Below, in pieces: positions 60,152-64,000 of a DNA stretch of 64,000 nucleotides. Numbering within the stretch: position 1 is the first letter of the stretch; each line of letters opens with the position of its first letter. The stretch covers positions 372,001 through 436,000 of the forward strand of contig NZ_AUBV01000004.1 in assembly GCF_000429425.1 (NCBI RefSeq). The letters run 5' to 3'. The notes below the pieces were generated by a model. It searched no databases and was not told the DNA's origin. It saw nothing but the letters and a program-made list of their open reading frames with translations. This DNA is from Algoriphagus mannitolivorans DSM 15301 (GTDB lineage Bacteria; Bacteroidota; Bacteroidia; Cytophagales; Cyclobacteriaceae). The translations under genes were made by a program, and so were the position numbers.

Positions 60152-62253
60152 GAACCCTTAAAATAATTGCCTTGGTTTTTTGGATGGGATTGGGCTCCGC
60201 TCTTGCTCAGAAAGTAGCACCTTCTACCCAAAGTAAACTGCTCCTCACAGAAAAAGGAGTGAAGGACTATTCCCGATTGGCCTCGCAAAATCCTGCCTCG
60301 GTGCAGGAAATTGCTCAAATCAAGCAGAAAATAGATGCAGAACTTGGACAGCCTATCCAGGTTCCAATCCCGAAAGATGCTGGTGGAGGTTATACCCATG
60401 AGCAGCATAAAGCCAACCAGCTATCGATCTTTTATGGGGGTATTCTTTACCAACTGACAGGGGACACCAAGTATGCGGCGCATGCCAAGCAATTGTTATA
60501 TGCCTATGCCAAGATGTACAAATCCTTGCCGCTTCATCCCGAAAAGAAAGAGCAAACTCCGGGAAAACTTTTCTGGCAAAGTTTGAATGAAGCCGTTTGG
60601 CTGGTGTACAGCATTCAGGGATTCGATGCCATCAAGTCCTATCTGAGTGTGGAGGAAAGGCAATACCTCAAATCAGAATTGTTCCAGCCCTATGTGGATT
60701 TCCTAAGTGTCGATGGTGCTGAGACTTTCAATAAAATCCATAATCACGGCACTTGGGCAGTTGCCGCTGTAGGGATGGCTGGCTATAGTCTTGAGGATGA
60801 AAAATGGGTGAAGATGGCTCTTTACGGTACGGCCGAGGATCAATCCGGGGGCTTTATCAAGCAGCTCGACCAGTTGTTTTCTCCGGATGGATACTATTCG
60901 GAAGGACCTTATTACCAGCGCTATGCCCTTCTACCATTTGTAGTGTTTGCGCAGGCAGTGGCGATCAACAATCCTGAGTTGAAAATCTTTGAATATCGGG
61001 ATTCTATCTTGATCAAAGCGATCTATGCGGCCATTGACCTGACGTATGACGGATTCTTTTTCCCCATCAACGATGCCCTAAAAGAAAAGAATCTTAAGAC
61101 CTCCGAAATGGTTTTTGGAGTTGACATCGCCTACAGCATCACAAAAGATCCAAGCCTGCTTTCCATTGCGAAATACCAGGGAAATTTTGCCCCGATAGAT
61201 GCTGGATTTGAGGTAGCTCAAGCATTGGGAGAGGGGAAAGAAAAGCCATTTGCTTTCAAATCAAGAAGATTTAGGGACGGAGAGAAAGGGGACCAAGGTG
61301 GGCTGGCGATATTCCGAGCTGAGTCCGGTAAAAACTCCTCTGCCTTAGTCTATAAATACACCGCTCAGGGTATGGGTCACGGGCATTATGATAAGTTTAC
61401 CTGGTTGTTTTATGACAATGGAGAAGAGATCATCCGTGACTATGGCGCTGCGAGATTTTTGAATATTGAGGCGAAGTATGGAGGCCACTACCTTCCGGAA
61501 AACAATACCTGGGCAAAGCAGTCTATCGCCCACAACACTGTGGTGGTAGATCAGCAATCCCACTTCAATGGGAAGTATTCCATAGCTGAATCGGCTTATC
61601 CTACGGAGCTGAGCTTCGACACGAGCAACCCGAACTTTCAAATCGCCAGTGCCCAGATCAAGGAAATCTATCCGGGTGTGGCTTTCAAACGAACGATGAT
61701 CTATGTACAGGATTCGGCATTCGAATATCCGCTGGTTCTTGATTTGTTTGAAATCCAAAGTCAGGGCGAGCACCAATATGATTTGCCACTCCATTTCAAT
61801 GGGCAGATTATTTATTTAAACACGCCCCTTTCGGCCAATCAAAGCCAATTGCTTCCCTTGGGAAAAACTCACGGATATGAGCACCTCTGGAATCTTGCCC
61901 AAGGCAAGGCCCATGAAAAACTCAGCCAATTTACCTGGCTTCTAAAAGACCGCTTTTACACGTGGAGCACCAAGACCAGTACTTCAGATGAACTGATCAT
62001 GGTGGAGCTCGGAGCAAACGATCCCAACTTCAATCTGAGAAATGAGCGGGCTTTGATTCTCAGAAGTCAAGGCAAGGGCAATCACTATTTTCTTTCAGCC
62101 TTGGAGACCCATGGATCATTTGACTCTAAGAATGAGCTGACAGTGAATGCTTCCAACCAAATCAAAAGGTTGGAGCTCATCGAGAAAGACGGTAAAAAAT
62201 ATATAGAAATCACCACCAAGGACGCTGGAAGCAAATCCTATCCGGTGGATTAA
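60148..62253 (+). CDS. PL17 oligoalginate lyase
   Basis: Exo-type oligoalginate lyase that releases unsaturated monouronate (701 aa). Signal peptide to about SALAQ. The toroid domain carries Asn199-His200 (HNHGTW) and Tyr256 (GPYYQRY), which fit the catalytic Asn/His/Tyr set of Alg17c. The beta-sandwich carries the zinc-region GMGHGHYDKF (His411, His413) and NTVVVDQQSH. Start overlaps the PL6 stop. With a periplasmic location it would finish the work of the surface enzymes and feed the MFS transporter. Confidence 0.94.
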   Translation: MRTLKIIALVFWMGLGSALAQKVAPSTQSKLLLTEKGVKDYSRLASQNPASVQEIAQIKQKIDAELGQPIQVPIPKDAGGGYTHEQHKANQLSIFYGGILYQLTGDTKYAAHAKQLLYAYAKMYKSLPLHPEKKEQTPGKLFWQSLNEAVWLVYSIQGFDAIKSYLSVEERQYLKSELFQPYVDFLSVDGAETFNKIHNHGTWAVAAVGMAGYSLEDEKWVKMALYGTAEDQSGGFIKQLDQLFSPDGYYSEGPYYQRYALLPFVVFAQAVAINNPELKIFEYRDSILIKAIYAAIDLTYDGFFFPINDALKEKNLKTSEMVFGVDIAYSITKDPSLLSIAKYQGNFAPIDAGFEVAQALGEGKEKPFAFKSRRFRDGEKGDQGGLAIFRAESGKNSSALVYKYTAQGMGHGHYDKFTWLFYDNGEEIIRDYGAARFLNIEAKYGGHYLPENNTWAKQSIAHNTVVVDQQSHFNGKYSIAESAYPTELSFDTSNPNFQIASAQIKEIYPGVAFKRTMIYVQDSAFEYPLVLDLFEIQSQGEHQYDLPLHFNGQIIYLNTPLSANQSQLLPLGKTHGYEHLWNLAQGKAHEKLSQFTWLLKDRFYTWSTKTSTSDELIMVELGANDPNFNLRNERALILRSQGKGNHYFLSALETHGSFDSKNELTVNASNQIKRLELIEKDGKKYIEITTKDAGSKSYPVD

Positions 62254-62282
62254 GCTAATTATTAATCTTAAAAAACGAGCAG

Positions 62283-62636
62283 ATGAAATTTCAAAGTGAG
62301 GTATTTCAAAACGGAGAAGAAATTCAATGGGAAGTCGTGGGAGAAGGTGTCAAAAGACAGATTCTAGGCCACGATGACCACATTTTAATTGTAAAGGTAT
62401 CCTTCGAAAAGGGCAGCATCGGACCTATTCATGACCATTTTCACAGCCAGGCCACGTATGTGGAGTCAGGTGCTTTTGAAGTAGTCGTCAATGGAGAAAA
62501 GAAAGTCCTGAAGGCTGGGGATGGGTTTTATATCCCTCCTCATGCTCCCCATGGCGCAGTGTGCCTTGAGGCTGGCGTTTTAATCGATGTGTTTAGTCCT
62601 ATCCGTGAGGACTTCTTCCCTGCTGACAAGAAGTAA
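62283..62636 (+). CDS. kdgF: KdgF-type cupin, uronate linearisation
   Basis: Small cupin (117 aa) that turns the cyclic 4,5-unsaturated monouronate into its linear keto form. Metal motif 1 is PIHDHFHSQATYVESG (two His and a downstream Glu), and motif 2 is GDGFYIPPHAPHG (His). No signal peptide, so it acts in the cytoplasm or on product imported by the adjacent MFS transporter. It is 29 bases after PL17 and two bases before the transporter gene. Confidence 0.93.
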   Translation: MKFQSEVFQNGEEIQWEVVGEGVKRQILGHDDHILIVKVSFEKGSIGPIHDHFHSQATYVESGAFEVVVNGEKKVLKAGDGFYIPPHAPHGAVCLEAGVLIDVFSPIREDFFPADKK

Positions 62637-62638
62637 TC

Positions 62639-63925
62639 ATGAAGAAAGTAAAAGGACTTCGGTGGCTGGTTGTCAGCTTGGTGGGCTTGGCTACTGTCAT
62701 CAACTATATTGACAGAAATGCCCTTGCGGTCATGTGGCCGGGGATTGCTGAGGACTTAGGCATGGGCAAAGAAGATTATGCCTTGATCCTCTCCTTCTTT
62801 ATGATCGCCTATGCGATCGGGCAGACAGCCTTTGGAAAAATCTTTGACCAGGTAGGCACACGGGTAGGTTTTCTCCTGTCGATTGTGATCTGGTCAGCTT
62901 CTATTGCCTTGCATGCAGTGGCAAAATCGGTGCTTTCCTTTGGGATATTCCGATTCACTTTGGGCTTTGGAGAGGCCGGCAACTGGCCGGGAGCTACCAA
63001 AAGCAATGCGGAGTGGTTTCCGGTAAAAGAACGGGCTTTGGCGCAGGGAATATTCAATTCAGGAGCTTCTCTGGGTGCTGTAATTTCGGCCCCGATTATT
63101 GCCTGGCTCTATGTGAGTATTGGATGGCAAGCTACGTTTGTGATCATCGCTGCTTTGGGTTTGATCTGGATCATTCCATGGCTCATTGTTTACAAATCTT
63201 CTCCGGACACCCACCCTTGGATTACTGAGGAGGAGCGGGCTTATATCCTCAAGGGGCAAAAGCCTGAGCAAGAAGCTTCGGTTCAAAGTACGGATGATTA
63301 TGCCCCTAGTTTGTCCCAATTGCTCAAGCACAAGCAGAGCTGGGCGGTGATCTTGATGCGCTTTTTCATCGATCCCGTATGGTGGCTATTCGTATCCTGG
63401 TTACCGATTTACCTGGCGGACCAGTTTGGCTTTGATGTCAAACAGATTGGTCTGTTTGCCTGGGTTCCTTATGTAGGAGCTGCGATGGGTAGCCTTTTCG
63501 GGGGTTGGTTGGTCGGACTTTGGCTTCGCAAAGGCTGGTCAGTCAACAAAGCCCGAAAGTCAGTCATTTATTTGGGTTGCCTGATCATGCTTCCTCCTTT
63601 GGTAATGACGGCTTATGCGGCCACTCCCCTTATTGCAGTTTTGTTGATTGCCGTGATCCTTTTTGGGTTTCAAGTTGCCATCGGTAATATCCAAACCCTT
63701 CCCAGTGATTATTTCTCCGGCAAGTCTGTGGGATCTCTAGCCGGAGTCAGCGGATCTGCTGCTGTACTCGGAGTCTTGATTACCACGTGGATTGTTCCGG
63801 TAATTACGGTCACCTCCTATGTTCCCTTCTTTGTTTTGGGAGCAGCATTAGTACCTATGGCCTTGCTTTCCCTCGGATTGCTTGGTGGAAAAATCACCCC
63901 AATTAAAAAATCAGTTTCTCAATAA
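62639..63925 (+). CDS. MFS transporter, hexuronate/anion:cation symporter type
   Basis: Inner-membrane carrier (428 aa, about 12 helices) of the ExuT/GudP-like ACS family. Typical segments: TVINYIDRNALAVMWPGIAEDLG, SFFMIAYAIGQTAFGKIFDQVGTR, and RFTLGFGEAGNWPGATKSNAEWFP. Next to PL17 and KdgF, the cargo is most likely the unsaturated monouronate or DEH; that is inference. It overlaps nothing and is two bases after kdgF. Confidence 0.92.
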   Translation: MKKVKGLRWLVVSLVGLATVINYIDRNALAVMWPGIAEDLGMGKEDYALILSFFMIAYAIGQTAFGKIFDQVGTRVGFLLSIVIWSASIALHAVAKSVLSFGIFRFTLGFGEAGNWPGATKSNAEWFPVKERALAQGIFNSGASLGAVISAPIIAWLYVSIGWQATFVIIAALGLIWIIPWLIVYKSSPDTHPWITEEERAYILKGQKPEQEASVQSTDDYAPSLSQLLKHKQSWAVILMRFFIDPVWWLFVSWLPIYLADQFGFDVKQIGLFAWVPYVGAAMGSLFGGWLVGLWLRKGWSVNKARKSVIYLGCLIMLPPLVMTAYAATPLIAVLLIAVILFGFQVAIGNIQTLPSDYFSGKSVGSLAGVSGSAAVLGVLITTWIVPVITVTSYVPFFVLGAALVPMALLSLGLLGGKITPIKKSVSQ

Positions 63926-63943
63926 TATTAAATCTAGACAGTT

Positions 63944-64000
63944 ATGAACCTATCAGGAAAAGTAGCAATTGTGACCGGTGGCGGAAGAGACATCGGCAAA
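63944..64000 (+). CDS. Short-chain dehydrogenase, probable DEH reductase (5' part only)
   Basis: Only the first 19 codons are in the window: they include VAIVTGGGRDIGK, an SDR cofactor-binding motif. It starts 18 bases after the MFS transporter stop. In alginate loci an SDR at this place reduces DEH to KDG, the substrate of the KdgK found at the other end of the locus. The gene is cut by the window end. Confidence 0.75.
   Translation, partial: MNLSGKVAIVTGGGRDIGK

Noticed and set aside
63784-63789. CACGTG near the right end as parS
   Set aside because: Only the core matches; the sequence lies in the MFS gene far from the origin region.

Overview
The window looks like chromosomal DNA of a marine or aquatic Bacteroidota bacterium, most likely order Cytophagales, family Cyclobacteriaceae (Algoriphagus-like). 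The reasons are: a SusC/SusD polysaccharide utilisation locus; promoters of the Bacteroidota type (TTG, about 19-20 bases, TAnnTTTG) in front of tRNA genes; a SecA with a long N-terminal insertion and no zinc tail; nadR-pnuC salvage genes; and a MarR-controlled beta-oxidation operon. The genus is inference.

Layout. 1-9.1 kb: an exported S9 peptidase cut by the window edge, a serine hydrolase, nadR-pnuC between two copies of a 22-bp direct repeat, uvrA, tRNA-Val and a subtilisin-like lipoprotein. 9.3-24.0 kb: general metabolism and envelope genes (quinone oxidoreductase, two M20 peptidases, DsbD-type reductase, orphan response regulator, S1/P1 nuclease, secA operon, dapF, Tat-lipoprotein superoxide dismutase, MazG-like pyrophosphohydrolase). 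24.0-24.75 kb: a tRNA-Gly/tRNA-Leu unit carrying a 325-bp insert that encodes one GIY-YIG protein. The insert is bounded by the intact tRNA-Leu(UAA) and a displaced half-tRNA, and the GIY-YIG stop codon is the anticodon triplet of that half. 24.8-34.5 kb: PAS-LuxR regulator, mutS and small housekeeping genes.

34.5-39.5 kb holds the replication-origin region: two 16-bp parS sites beside mnmG, and a 498-bp gene-free stretch (39002-39499) with a cluster of DnaA-box-like sequences and an AT-rich tract. GC skew in hand-counted samples changes sign across it although the genes on both sides lie on the + strand. 39.5-48.0 kb is fatty-acid degradation: an acyl-CoA synthetase, then MarR regulator, fused hydroxyacyl-CoA dehydrogenase/enoyl-CoA hydratase, thiolase and acyl-CoA dehydrogenase. 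A four-helix-bundle gene with imperfect inverted repeats sits inside this operon.

48.2-64.0 kb is an alginate utilisation locus, all on the + strand: KDG kinase, KDPG aldolase, a GntR/FadR regulator with twin palindromic operators, SusC, SusD, a heparinase II/III-type lyase, a PL6 alginate lyase, a PL17 oligoalginate lyase, KdgF, an MFS uronate transporter and the start of a short-chain dehydrogenase (probable DEH reductase). Together they would take alginate from polymer through oligomers and unsaturated monouronate to DEH, KDG, KDPG, and finally pyruvate plus glyceraldehyde-3-phosphate. Family names rest on motif recognition; no database search was run.
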